From: Usitatibacter rugosus
GTDB taxonomy: Bacteria > Pseudomonadota > Gammaproteobacteria > Burkholderiales > Usitatibacteraceae
Assembly (NCBI RefSeq): GCF_013003965.1
Contig: NZ_CP053069.1
Location: 961,419 to 1,025,418, forward strand
Reading direction: 5' to 3'
DNA: 64,000 nucleotides
Shown: in pieces, positions 40,228-48,992 of the stretch
How positions within the stretch are numbered: the first letter of the stretch is position 1
Layout: each line of letters opens with the position of its first letter
The notes under the pieces: generated by a model
Seen by the model: the letters and a program-made list of their open reading frames with translations, nothing else
The model's database searches: none
What the model was told of the DNA's origin: nothing
Made by a program: the position numbers and the translations under genes

Positions 40228-40433
40228 GCGGCCTGCGGCCGTGCTTGGGACCCCTTGAACCACGGAGGCACGGAGACACGGAGGGCCACGGAGGAATACT
40301 GGAATGAACATGAACTGGGTGCGGCGATGACTATTGCACGACAGTCGCCACTGCATTTCAAGAATTTCTCTGTGGCCCTCCGTGTCTCCGTGCCTCCGTG
40401 GTTCAAGGGGTCCCAAGCACGGCCGCAGGCCGC
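40228..40433. repeat. Long inverted-repeat element, copy 2
   Basis: Perfect 62-nt arms (40228-40289 and 40372-40433) surround an 82-nt centre similar to that of copy 1 at 8970. The shared arm core is the 44-nt CACGGAG-rich segment; copy 2 adds an outer GC-rich palindrome containing GCGGCCTGCGGCCGTGC. It fills the gap between the methyltransferase stop (40441) and the dapC start (40208), so dapC needs a promoter inside it or read-through. Confidence 0.9.
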
Positions 40434-40440
40434 CAGGAAA

Positions 40441-41499
40441 CTAGCCCCGAAAGAAATCGCGCACGCGGATAAACGGAAGTTTCAGCCACCAGCGGAACCC
40501 CCGCCGCCGGGAAAGCTCCCGGTCCTTCTCCTCAATCGCGCGGTCGCGCTGCGAGATCTCCCGATTGAGATCCGCCATCTCCACCAGCCGCCGCGTCAGC
40601 TCGTCGTTCACTTTCGCGAAGTCCTTCTGGAACGCGATCATCGAGAGGTTGCGGTCGCGCACCTCGTTGGCCAGGCGTTCGCCGTTGCGCACCGACGACT
40701 CGAGCATGCCCATCACCTTCACGTAGTCGCGGTGCACCCAGTCGTCGCGGTCGGAGAGCACCGAGAGGGCGCCCGGCGTGGCGGCGACGGAGGCCGCGTC
40801 GCGGCTCGCGGCGACGATGAAGTAGAGCGGATTGGAGACCGCATCCGAGGCTTCGGCCGGATTCGTCTCGTCGATCTCGATCACCTGGGCGGCGCTGCCG
40901 GCGACGGTCTCGGGGCTGATCACCGAGAAGAACGATGGCCGCTGGCCGTACCACGCGATGTGCGGGAAGTGCGTGCCCACGAGCTGCGCCAGCTCCGCGC
41001 GGTAGAGCTCCTTCACGTGGAATTCGTTGTGGTAGTCGCGCTTGTCGGTGTATTCGAGCTTGTTAGGGCAGGACATCAGCAGCACGCCGCCGGGCTTCAA
41101 CACGCGCGCGAGCTCGGCCAGGAACTCCTTCTGCTCGGTGATGTGCTCGACCGTCTCGAAGGAGATGGCGAGATCCACGCTGGCGTCGGCGAGCGGGATC
41201 CGCGTGCACGAGGCGCACTTGAACGTGGTGTTGGCGAGGCCTGCGTAGACGCGGTTCGCGTGGTCGATCGCCTGCTCGGAGATGTCCAAGCCGGTCACGT
41301 GCGCGGCGGTGCGCGCGAGCAGAGCGGAGCCGTAACCCTCGCCGCACGCGATATCGAGCACCACGCGGCCCGCGGCCCAGCGCGAGGCGAAGTGGTAGCG
41401 GTGCCAGTGCTCGATCCAGATCTCGCCTTTCGCGCCGGGCACGAAACGCTCGCCGGTGAAGGGGAGATCGGGTTCCTGGGGTGTCTCGGGTGCGTTCAC
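40441..41499 (-). CDS. SAM-dependent methyltransferase with C-terminal coiled coil
   Basis: The 352-residue protein has a class I methyltransferase core at about 40-160: motif I VLDIACGEGYGSALLA, VTGLDISEQAIDHA and the Methyltransf_11-type ISFETVEHI and LKPGGVLLMSCPN. Residues about 285-340 form a charged coiled coil (RRLVEMADLNREISQRDRAIEEKDRELSRRR, cited in part) and the end is LPFIRVRDFFRG. With two glycosyltransferase genes directly upstream it probably methylates a surface glycan or acts as chain-capping factor. Confidence 0.87.
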   Translation of the reverse strand: MNAPETPQEPDLPFTGERFVPGAKGEIWIEHWHRYHFASRWAAGRVVLDIACGEGYGSALLARTAAHVTGLDISEQAIDHANRVYAGLANTTFKCASCTRIPLADASVDLAISFETVEHITEQKEFLAELARVLKPGGVLLMSCPNKLEYTDKRDYHNEFHVKELYRAELAQLVGTHFPHIAWYGQRPSFFSVISPETVAGSAAQVIEIDETNPAEASDAVSNPLYFIVAASRDAASVAATPGALSVLSDRDDWVHRDYVKVMGMLESSVRNGERLANEVRDRNLSMIAFQKDFAKVNDELTRRLVEMADLNREISQRDRAIEEKDRELSRRRGFRWWLKLPFIRVRDFFRG

Positions 41500-41506
41500 C
41501 GGGCGA

Positions 41507-43342
41507 TTATAGGATGCGGCGGCGGCGGAGGAAGCGGCCGACGGGGGCGCGCCAGCGCGCCACCCACGAGAGCGCGCGGTTGCCGCCCACGAAGCGGCGC
41601 AGGTCGTTGCGGGTCACCATCATCACCGCCTGGCTGCGCACGAAGGTATCGGCCATCTTGGAGATGTCGCGCGGCGAGAGCGTGATCAGCAGCGCCTCCT
41701 GCCGCCGCAGCGCGTCCGAATAGGCGTCGTCGAGGAGCGCCTGGCGCTGCGCCGCGGCACGCGCGCCCGCCGGCACGCGGTACTTCGACGTCGTCTTCTC
41801 GACCATCGCGAAGTCGTTCTCGAGCGTGTAGCGCGTCCAGAGGTTCCAGTCCTCGAGCTGGTCCATGTCCTCCGCGAAGCCGCCGTACTTCTCGAAGAGG
41901 CGCTTGCTGAACATCACCGCCTGGATCGGGAGGTAGTTGTGGTGCCAGAGGGTCAGCCGGTCGAACGGCTGCTTGTGGCGGGTCACGTGCATCAGCTCGT
42001 CGTAGGCGTCGTTGCCGTTGCCCGAGAACTCCGTGTGCGTCTCCCACGCGAGGCTGTAGGCGCCGGCGAGACCGGTGCGCGTCACGGTGTCGACCAGCAC
42101 CTCCACATGGTCGGCGAAGAAGACGTCGTCATCGTCGAGGAAGTTGAGCCACTCCCCGGTCGCGGCACCCATCGCGGTGTTGCCCGCCCGCCCGCGCCCG
42201 ACCCGGCGGCGCGTCGCCTGGTACTTCACGTCGAGGCGCTCCGCGAACTCGGCGGCCACCGCCTCGCCCGCATTGCCGCCGCCATCCTCCACGACGACGA
42301 CCTCGAGGTTCGGGTAGGTCTGGTTGGCGCACGACGCGAGCGCCTCGCGCAGCATCGCCGGGCGATTCAGGGTGCGGATGAGGATGGAAACCTTCGGTCG
42401 AGGCGGCGCATTGCCGTCGCGCACCGAGCGGAACTCGAGGAACGCGCCGTCGCGATGCATCTCGAAGCCCCAGCCGACGAACTTCGGCCGGAAGGTCCGC
42501 GTGGGCTTCACGCGCGTGAAGGCGAAGTGCGGCGCGTGGTAGAGGAAACGGAAGCCCGTCTTCACCAGGCCCCAGCGCCGGCCGGGGAAGCTGTTCGGCG
42601 CGAGGATCTCCGCGAAGAGCATGGCGAGGCCCTGCGCCATGCGCGCGACACCGCCGAAGCGAAGCCGGATGCTCAGGCTGCCGAACACGCCGCCGAAGAC
42701 CTGCTGCGGCTTCACCTCGTGCGCGCCCTTGTACGTCTGGTGGACGACGCCGGCGCGCGGCACGTAGCGCAGCTTCCATCCCAAGGCCCGCAATCGCCAG
42801 GAGAGGTCGACGTCCTCGGCGTACAGGAAGAAGCGCGGGTCGAACCCGCCGGCCTCGTCGTAGGCGACGCGGCGGAAGAGCGACGCCGCGCCGCTCACCC
42901 ACGGCGGCTCGAGCGTGATGGGGTCGTATTCCTTCGGATGCTCGTAGGGGATCTGGCGCATCTCCCACGCGGCACATTGGCCGTCGCTGTCGCGATCCAC
43001 CGCCGCGAGCAAGGCCTCGAGCGCTCCGGGCTCCAGCACGCAATCCTGGTTCACCACCAAGAGCCACGGCGCACGGCCGCGGGCTGCGTTGGCGTTGTGG
43101 CCGCGGCCGAAGCCGAGGTTGGTGGCGGAGTGCTGCACCTCGACGAAAGCGAATGCACCGCCCGCCTGCAGCTCGGGCAGCGCCTGGATGCGCGCGGCCG
43201 CAGCGGCGTCGGCGCTGTTGTCGTGGACGAGGACGTTCAGCCGGACGGCGGGCGAAACGGATTCGGCAAGGCTCGAGAAGAGCTGGTGCAGGAGCGCCAG
43301 GTCGGGATGGAACGTGACGACGCTGACGTCAATTTCGCGCAT
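41507..43342 (-). CDS. Two-domain family 2 glycosyltransferase
   Basis: The 611-residue protein has two GT-A domains. Domain 1 (about 1-260) has VSVVTFHPDLALLHQLF, LVVNQDCVLEPGALEAL and a rhamnosyltransferase-like FLYAEDVDLSWRLRALGWKL. Domain 2 (about 310-560) has VSILIRTLNRPAMLREALASCANQTYPNLEVVVVEDGG (cited in part) and the LNFLDDDDVFFADH DxD-type motif. Tandem GT2 enzymes commonly build two successive linkages in O-antigen or capsule. It starts inside the end of the GT4 gene (14-bp overlap) and ends 7 bp before the methyltransferase gene. Confidence 0.9.
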   Translation of the reverse strand: MREIDVSVVTFHPDLALLHQLFSSLAESVSPAVRLNVLVHDNSADAAAAARIQALPELQAGGAFAFVEVQHSATNLGFGRGHNANAARGRAPWLLVVNQDCVLEPGALEALLAAVDRDSDGQCAAWEMRQIPYEHPKEYDPITLEPPWVSGAASLFRRVAYDEAGGFDPRFFLYAEDVDLSWRLRALGWKLRYVPRAGVVHQTYKGAHEVKPQQVFGGVFGSLSIRLRFGGVARMAQGLAMLFAEILAPNSFPGRRWGLVKTGFRFLYHAPHFAFTRVKPTRTFRPKFVGWGFEMHRDGAFLEFRSVRDGNAPPRPKVSILIRTLNRPAMLREALASCANQTYPNLEVVVVEDGGGNAGEAVAAEFAERLDVKYQATRRRVGRGRAGNTAMGAATGEWLNFLDDDDVFFADHVEVLVDTVTRTGLAGAYSLAWETHTEFSGNGNDAYDELMHVTRHKQPFDRLTLWHHNYLPIQAVMFSKRLFEKYGGFAEDMDQLEDWNLWTRYTLENDFAMVEKTTSKYRVPAGARAAAQRQALLDDAYSDALRRQEALLITLSPRDISKMADTFVRSQAVMMVTRNDLRRFVGGNRALSWVARWRAPVGRFLRRRRIL

Positions 43343-44795
43343 CGAGGATCTTCTTCAGCAGGAGCTTGCGGACGAACTCCGGGAGGAGGTCGAACGCGTC
43401 CTTGTGGATCTGCAGCTGCACGATCTGCTGGCCGAGGTCGCGGCGCTGGGCCACCTCGCCTTCGAGCTCGCCCTTCAGGCCCTCGATGTCGCGCTCGAGC
43501 TTCGCCATCCATTCGCGCGATTCGCGCTCGAAGGTCTCGGTGCGTGCGCGTTCGCCGTCGAGCGCGGCCTTCACCTGCGCGTACTCGTCGGCGAGGCGCA
43601 CGAGCTCCTGGCGGAAGATCGAACCGTCGAGGTTGGCCGCGAGCAGCCGCTGCAGCGCCTCGCCGTCCGCGGCCTCGGGCGCCGCGGGGTCGATCGCGAA
43701 GCGGCGGTAGAAGGCGTCGAGGGAGCGGGCCATGTCGTCGAGCGCGGGGATGCGCGAGGGATCGGGACGGGAGAGCGCGGATTCTACCTCCGCGAGCCCC
43801 GAAGGACCGGTGTGCGCGAAGAGGTGGCGCAGCCGCGTGGCGACTTCGTGCGCGTCGAAGCCCGGTTGCAGCAACCAGCCGCAGGCGCAGTGGCGCACGC
43901 GCTCGGCGAGCGCGCCCAGCGGTGCTGCGAGCACGGGCAGCCCGGCCGCCCACGCATCCGAGAGCGCGTAGCTGAAGCTCTCCTCGACGCGATTGGGGAA
44001 AAGCACGAGCTGGGCCCCGTAGGCGCGAAGGAGCGCGCCTGTCTGCGCGTCGTCATAGGCGCCATGCACGAAGAGCCGCCCGGGCACGCGCCATCCCGGA
44101 AACAGCTGCCGGTCGAGATAGCCGATCACCACCACGCCAATGTCGGTTCCTTCGAGGTGCGCGGGCAGCTCCTCGAGGAGTTCACTGCCTTTGTGGGGAC
44201 CGATCGCGCCCAGCACGGCGACCACATGACGCGGACGATGCGCGAGGAACTCGGCGCGCGCCTCGGCCTTTCCATCCACGGGCGGCGCCGAACCGTTGGG
44301 AACGACGGCAACTTCGAGATCGGGGATGTGCTGCCGCGCCTTCGCCGCCATGAACTCGGAGGGCGCGAGAACGGCGGCAGCGTCGCGAAGCTCGGCCGTG
44401 GTGCCGGCAAGCCATTCGGCATTCGGTGGCGCATCCGCCTCGACGTCGAAGGCATCGGGCCGCAGGAAGAGGACGTCGTGCAGGGTGACGATGCGCTTCA
44501 CTCCGAGCGCTTTTGCCGCTTCCAGCGCCCGGGCCCGGGGCCGGGGGTGGCTGGAGTGAAGGTGCACGATACTCACGCGCTCGGCGCGCAGCGCGGCAGC
44601 CAGTGCTTTCGGATTTTCGTTGATGCGATGCGGATCCATGGTCGCGAATCGCTGCCCGGGTGTCTCGATCACCTCGGCCTTGTCGCCGACATGCCAGACC
44701 AGGTGACGTCCCGGCACAGCGCGCGCGATGTCTCGCAGATGGCGGTCTACGCCGCCGCCAAAGAGACTCGTGACGTGGAGGATCGTTGCGGGCAA
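43329..44795 (-). CDS. Family 4-type glycosyltransferase with C-terminal coiled coil
   Basis: The 488-residue GT-B enzyme has an N-terminal Gly-rich loop (HVTSLFGGGVDRHLRDIA), HLHSSHPRPRARA, and a C-terminal nucleotide-sugar site with NRVEESFSYALSDAWAAGLPVLA (cited in part; EX7E-like). Residues about 400-460 form a coiled coil (KAALDGERARTETFERESREWMAKLERDIEGL, cited in part). The end LLPEFVRKLLLKKIL recalls the basic amphipathic tails of membrane-associated glycosyltransferases. It is first in the three-gene glycan operon, 38 bp from a divergent methyltransferase gene. Confidence 0.87.
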   Translation of the reverse strand: MPATILHVTSLFGGGVDRHLRDIARAVPGRHLVWHVGDKAEVIETPGQRFATMDPHRINENPKALAAALRAERVSIVHLHSSHPRPRARALEAAKALGVKRIVTLHDVLFLRPDAFDVEADAPPNAEWLAGTTAELRDAAAVLAPSEFMAAKARQHIPDLEVAVVPNGSAPPVDGKAEARAEFLAHRPRHVVAVLGAIGPHKGSELLEELPAHLEGTDIGVVVIGYLDRQLFPGWRVPGRLFVHGAYDDAQTGALLRAYGAQLVLFPNRVEESFSYALSDAWAAGLPVLAAPLGALAERVRHCACGWLLQPGFDAHEVATRLRHLFAHTGPSGLAEVESALSRPDPSRIPALDDMARSLDAFYRRFAIDPAAPEAADGEALQRLLAANLDGSIFRQELVRLADEYAQVKAALDGERARTETFERESREWMAKLERDIEGLKGELEGEVAQRRDLGQQIVQLQIHKDAFDLLPEFVRKLLLKKILDARN

Positions 44796-44833
44796 CGGAC
44801 GAACCGAAGAAGTGATTCGCTATCATACGGTCG

Positions 44834-45982
44834 ATGAAAGAACCGTTGCGCCGTGCATTGAGGCAAGCCAGCCACGTATTGCCCGCACGCTGGCGCTCGG
44901 ACCTGATGGTGGCGCTCGGCATCGGTTATTTCCGTGCCGAGCCGTGGACGATCGAAACCATCGGTATCGATGACGACGGCCTGCGGGTGAGCGGATGGGT
45001 TCTTCCCCCGCTCGCGGGCCTTCCCGCTCGCTTCACATGGAACGACCGCCCCTTCGACGCAGTCGAATTTCCCATTGCCCGCGACGACGTCGGGCGGCAT
45101 TTCCTCACGCGGGCGTATTCCGCCGCCTCGGGATTCGCGTGTCGCGTACGAGCGAGCCGGGCCGAGATTTTCGAGCGAGAGTTCCTGCGAATCGAGTATG
45201 GCTTTCACGGCAGGCCGAAGCCCTTCGCGGCAGCGAACGCGTGGTTCTTCGGCGATCCGGATCGCGACCCGCCCTTACCGGAGACCGAGCGGCTGGTCCG
45301 CGTGATCGGCCGGGACGATTCGTTCCAGTTCCGACTCGGCGGCGCGACGGACTTCAAGCGGATTTGCGCGATCGCCGCACGCCATGGAGCGCCGATCGGG
45401 CCAGGCAACCGTATTCTCGATTGGGGCGTGGGTTGCGGCCGGGTTGCTCGCTACCTCCAGCGGGTCGAGGGCGTGGAGGTGCATGGCGCGGATATCGACG
45501 CGGACAACGCCGATTGGTGCGCTCGCAACTTGCGTGGCGAGTACCGGTCAGTGCCGCTCATGCCGCCGACGGACTATCCCGATGGACACTTCGATCTGGT
45601 CTACGGGGTCTCAGTGTTCACGCATTTGTCGCAGCTCGCCCAAGACGCGTGGCTGCGCGAACTGGCACGCATCACGCGCCCAGGCGGCACAGTGATCGTG
45701 ACCACGCACGGCGAGACGGCCATCGAATACGGTGGAGGAGGGCTCGAAGCGAATGCGTTGCGAAAGGAGCGCCTCCGCAAGGAAGGGTTCCTGGTGACGA
45801 GCGCCAACGACCAGATCGCCGCGGCCATCGGAAATTCCGACTACTACCTCAATGTCGATCACGCACCTTGGTATGTCCGGCGCCACTGGGGCCGCTTTCT
45901 CGAGGTGGTCGCCATGATTCCGGGCGCCATTGGCGTGCATGACGTCGTCGTGCTGCGCAACTCGCGCACGTCGATCCAATGA
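44834..45982 (+). CDS. SAM-dependent methyltransferase with N-terminal accessory domain
   Basis: The 382-residue protein has a methyltransferase core at about 160-290: RILDWGVGCGRVARYLQ (motif I), VHGADIDADNADWC, FDLVYGVSVFTHLS and RPGGTVIVTTHG. The first 150 residues form a beta-rich domain (LRVSGWVLPPLAGLPARFTWN, cited in part) unlike common methyltransferases. Codon use is slightly less GC-biased than in neighbouring genes. It is divergent from the glycosyltransferase operon and overlaps the EamA gene by 4 bp. A glycan or lipid substrate is likely from context. Confidence 0.85.
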   Translation: MKEPLRRALRQASHVLPARWRSDLMVALGIGYFRAEPWTIETIGIDDDGLRVSGWVLPPLAGLPARFTWNDRPFDAVEFPIARDDVGRHFLTRAYSAASGFACRVRASRAEIFEREFLRIEYGFHGRPKPFAAANAWFFGDPDRDPPLPETERLVRVIGRDDSFQFRLGGATDFKRICAIAARHGAPIGPGNRILDWGVGCGRVARYLQRVEGVEVHGADIDADNADWCARNLRGEYRSVPLMPPTDYPDGHFDLVYGVSVFTHLSQLAQDAWLRELARITRPGGTVIVTTHGETAIEYGGGGLEANALRKERLRKEGFLVTSANDQIAAAIGNSDYYLNVDHAPWYVRRHWGRFLEVVAMIPGAIGVHDVVVLRNSRTSIQ

Positions 45983-46860
45983 ACGCTACCGCGGGACCGG
46001 CCTGGGCCCTCCTGGCGGGCGCCTCCCTCTGGGGAATCGTCTGGTACCCGTATCGCCTGCTCGCGCAGGCGGGCCTGGACGGCATCTGGTCGACCGCGAT
46101 CACCTACGGCATCGCCGCCGTCGTCGGGGGCGCGATCTTCTTCCGGCATTGGCGCGGGATGCTCGCCTCGCCGTGGCTGGTGGCGGCGATGGGGCTGTCG
46201 ATCGGATGGAGCAACCTCGCCTATGTCCTCGCGGTGCTGGAAGGCGAGGTCATGCGCGTGCTGCTGCTCTTCTACCTGGCGCCGCTGTGGACCGTGCCGA
46301 TCGCCTGGCTGCTGCTGGACGAGCGCCTCGACCGCCGCGGCGTCTTCGCGATGACGCTCGCGTTCGGCGGCGCGGCGACGATGCTCTGGCGCCCGGAACT
46401 GGGATTCCCGTGGCCGGAGACGCGCGCGGATTGGCTGGCGGGCGTGGCCGGCTTCCTCTTCGCGCTCGGCAACGTGCTGGTGCGCAAGATCGACAACGTG
46501 TCGGACGCGGGCAAGTCGATCGCGATCTGGCTGGGCGTCACGATCGCGGCGGCGGTCCACATTCCGTGGAGCGACGCGACGTTGATGGATGCCGTCGCCG
46601 TGGCCGACTGGCCGATCGCCTGGGGCATCGGCCTGGCCCTCGTCGCGATGAGCCTCGCGATGCAGTACGGACTCTCGCGCCTGCCCGCGAACCGCGCGAT
46701 CGTGATCCTTCTCTTCGAGCTGCCGGTCGCCGTGTTCGCCGCGTGGCTGCTCGCGGACGAGGTTCCGCGCGCCAAGGACTACCTGGGCGGCCTCTTCATC
46801 GTGGGGGCCACGCTCGTGACGACGCTCAGGCCGCGGAGCGCTCCGCCCGCCGAGCCGTAA
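45979..46860 (+). CDS. EamA/DMT-family transporter
   Basis: The 293-residue protein has about ten hydrophobic helices in two EamA repeats: ALLAGASLWGIVWYPYRLL, VLLLFYLAPLWTVPIAWLLLDERLD, and in the second half LPANRAIVILLFELPVAVFAAWLLADE (cited in parts). Such carriers export metabolites or amino acids; the substrate is unknown. The start overlaps the methyltransferase stop (ATGA), and its last 35 bp overlap the converging metallo-hydrolase gene. Confidence 0.9.
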   Translation: MNATAGPAWALLAGASLWGIVWYPYRLLAQAGLDGIWSTAITYGIAAVVGGAIFFRHWRGMLASPWLVAAMGLSIGWSNLAYVLAVLEGEVMRVLLLFYLAPLWTVPIAWLLLDERLDRRGVFAMTLAFGGAATMLWRPELGFPWPETRADWLAGVAGFLFALGNVLVRKIDNVSDAGKSIAIWLGVTIAAAVHIPWSDATLMDAVAVADWPIAWGIGLALVAMSLAMQYGLSRLPANRAIVILLFELPVAVFAAWLLADEVPRAKDYLGGLFIVGATLVTTLRPRSAPPAEP

Positions 46861-47668
46861 CCTCGCCGGTCACGGCATCGATCGCGTCGCCGGGGTTGGC
46901 GATGATCACTTTCGCGGAGGGCAGCGCCTTCTCCACCGCGGCCTTGAACTCCGGCCACGGCCGCGAGGTGACACCCATCATCGCGTGGAAGTGCTCGTGC
47001 GGCGGGTACAGCACGACCATCCTCGGCTTCAACGCGAGCGCCCCGCGCGCCACGTCGTCCATGAACGAGAGCTGCATGCCCGCGAGCAGCACGTCGGTGC
47101 GCACGCGCTTGCCGAGGTCCTGGATCTCGGCATCGGTCATCTTCGTGTTGAAGCCCTCGTTGTAGTTGAGGATCGTGAGGCCCGAGGGCAGCTCGACGTG
47201 GAAGCCGGTGTAGTCGGAGTAGAAGGGCGCGTTGGTGGCGGAGGACCAGGCCCACGAGAGCTGTGTGGCGTTGCCGTGGAACACGGCCTTGGTGAGCGCC
47301 TTCCACAGGTTGATGTCGCGGTGCTTCCAGTTGAAGGTGGTGATGCGGTAGCCCTTCACATCCGCGGGCGTGAAGGGTTGCATCGGGTGCAGCCGCTCGC
47401 GCGGCACCTTGTTGCGCCACGCCAGGTAGTCGCAGACCGCCTTGGTGCCCACCACGTCCGCGCCGCTGCGGGCCACCACCGACGGGATGTCGAGGTAGTG
47501 CTCCTCATGGCCATGCGTGGCGCACACCACGCTCGCGTTGGCGAAATCCTCCAGGCCGAACCACGAGGCGCCGCAGTAGTGGCGATAGAACGGGTCGAAG
47601 TAGAGCGTGCCCGGCTCGGCCTCGATGCCCAGGGCCGACCAGCCGTAGTAGCGGATGACGGGGTTCAT
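46826..47668 (-). CDS. Metallo-beta-lactamase-fold hydrolase
   Basis: The 280-residue protein has VIRYYGWSALGIEAEPGTLYFDPF and the metal motif CATHGHEEHYLDIPSVVARSG. This gives H-G-H-E-E-H where the fold usually shows HxHxDH, so a Glu takes the Asp place. Further landmarks are TILNYNEGFNTKMTD and VVLYPPHEHFHAM. It looks closest to UlaG/L-ascorbate-lactonase-like MBL proteins. The ATG at 47668 overlaps the stop of the TRAP binding-protein gene (ATGA), so the two are co-expressed. Confidence 0.85.
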   Translation of the reverse strand: MNPVIRYYGWSALGIEAEPGTLYFDPFYRHYCGASWFGLEDFANASVVCATHGHEEHYLDIPSVVARSGADVVGTKAVCDYLAWRNKVPRERLHPMQPFTPADVKGYRITTFNWKHRDINLWKALTKAVFHGNATQLSWAWSSATNAPFYSDYTGFHVELPSGLTILNYNEGFNTKMTDAEIQDLGKRVRTDVLLAGMQLSFMDDVARGALALKPRMVVLYPPHEHFHAMMGVTSRPWPEFKAAVEKALPSAKVIIANPGDAIDAVTGEVTARRAERSAA

Positions 47669-48804
47669 GTCGTGGCGGGTCCTTTCCCGAACCAGTGGGT
47701 GTAGGCGGAGCGTTGGTCCACCTGCACCTCGTTGTGCCAGTACATCACGCGCTTCGCCCAGGCCTTCTGCGACTCCACCACCTTCGCGAAGAGCGGGTTG
47801 GTCGCGGAGTGCTTGGCAATCACCTTGTCCCAGGCCTTGAGCTGGGCGTCGAGGATGGGCTTCGGCGTGCGGTAGATGCTCACCTTCTGCAGGGCCTTCA
47901 GCTCGAGGAAGTCCTGCGACATGCGGTGCATGCTCTTCCACTCCATGTCGGCGCTGGCGGCGTGGCTCGCCATCTTGAGCACCACCTTGAGGTCGTCGGG
48001 CAGCGACTCGTATCTCTTCTTGTTGATCATGATCTCGCAGAAATTATTCGACATGTGGTAGCTCTGCTGCAGGTAGAACTTGGCCACGTCGGCGAAGCCC
48101 ATCACGCGGTCGTCCGAGGCGCTGGCGAATTCCGCGCCGTCGAGGAGCCCGCGGTCCAACGCCGGGACGATGTCCCCGGGCGCCATCTGCACGGTGGACA
48201 TGCCGAGCTCGTTGAACATCTCGACGGCGAGGCCCGCGGTGCGGAACTTGAGGCCCTTCAGGTCCGCCACGGAGCGGATCGGTTTCTTGAACCAGCCCAT
48301 GGGCTCGCACGGTACGGGACCGTAGAGGAGGCTCACGATGTCGAGCTGCGCGGCGGCCTGGATCTCCGCGAAGAGCTCCTTGCCTCCGCCGTATTCCACC
48401 CAGGCGAGAAGCTGGTTGCCGTCGAGCCCGAAGTCGGGGCCCGCGCCGTAGAGCCCGAAGGCGGTGTTCTTGCCGAACCAGAACGCGGCCAGGCCATGGC
48501 CTCCATCGAGAATGCCCTTGCTGGTCGCTTCCACGACCTGCAGGCCTGGAACGACGGAGCCGGCGGGCAGCATGGTGATGACGAGGCGGCCATTGGAGAG
48601 CTCCGCGACCTTCTTCGTGAAGTCCACCGCGAACTCGTGGTACAGGAACTTCACCGGCCAGGTGCTCTGGAAGCGGAGCGTGATCGGCGCGGGCTGGGCG
48701 CGCACCACCATCGGGGCTCCCGCGAGCGCGATGCCCGCACCGGCGAGGAAGCGACGGCGGGTGGATGAGGCGGCGGCGGGTTTGTCGGCTACGGTGCGAG
48801 GCAT
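47665..48804 (-). CDS. TRAP transporter solute-binding protein, DctP family, Tat-exported
   Basis: The 379-residue protein has a twin-arginine signal (SSTRRRFLAGAGIALAGAP) and the DctP fold: LRFQSTWPVKFLYHEFAVDF, LEVVEATSKGILDGGHG-like QVVEATSKGILDGG, SVADLKGLKFRTAGLAVE and LDRGLLDGAEFASASDD. It binds an organic anion, probably a carboxylate or keto acid, in the periplasm. No DctQ/DctM membrane subunits are in the window, so it must share a permease or be an orphan. Confidence 0.92.
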   Translation of the reverse strand: MPRTVADKPAAASSTRRRFLAGAGIALAGAPMVVRAQPAPITLRFQSTWPVKFLYHEFAVDFTKKVAELSNGRLVITMLPAGSVVPGLQVVEATSKGILDGGHGLAAFWFGKNTAFGLYGAGPDFGLDGNQLLAWVEYGGGKELFAEIQAAAQLDIVSLLYGPVPCEPMGWFKKPIRSVADLKGLKFRTAGLAVEMFNELGMSTVQMAPGDIVPALDRGLLDGAEFASASDDRVMGFADVAKFYLQQSYHMSNNFCEIMINKKRYESLPDDLKVVLKMASHAASADMEWKSMHRMSQDFLELKALQKVSIYRTPKPILDAQLKAWDKVIAKHSATNPLFAKVVESQKAWAKRVMYWHNEVQVDQRSAYTHWFGKGPATT

Positions 48805-48902
48805 GCGGGTCTCCCGGGATGGATGGGGGGCTCACGATGCGGGAAGCGCGTTTGAGGTCGGATCGGCCTCCGCGCCGCGCTCGCGGAAGTCGTGGCCAAG
48901 TA

Positions 48903-48928
48903 TTGACTGTTGGGAAACTCGAAGTCAA
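48903..48928. promoter_or_regulatory. TTGACT-N14-AGTCAA palindrome in the dctP/DJ-1 divergent region
   Basis: Inverted hexamers at 48903-48908 and 48923-48928 are each a good -35 match, one on each strand. No matching -10 box of quality follows at 17 bp on either side. It may be an operator for the XRE-cupin regulator encoded downstream. The 188-bp region also holds an AT-rich stretch at 48960-48990. Confidence 0.35.
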
Positions 48929-48992
48929 CATCGCTCATGAAGTTAGCACCTGCAAACTGTGGGATTGAAGTTAAATAATTGATTCATAAGGC

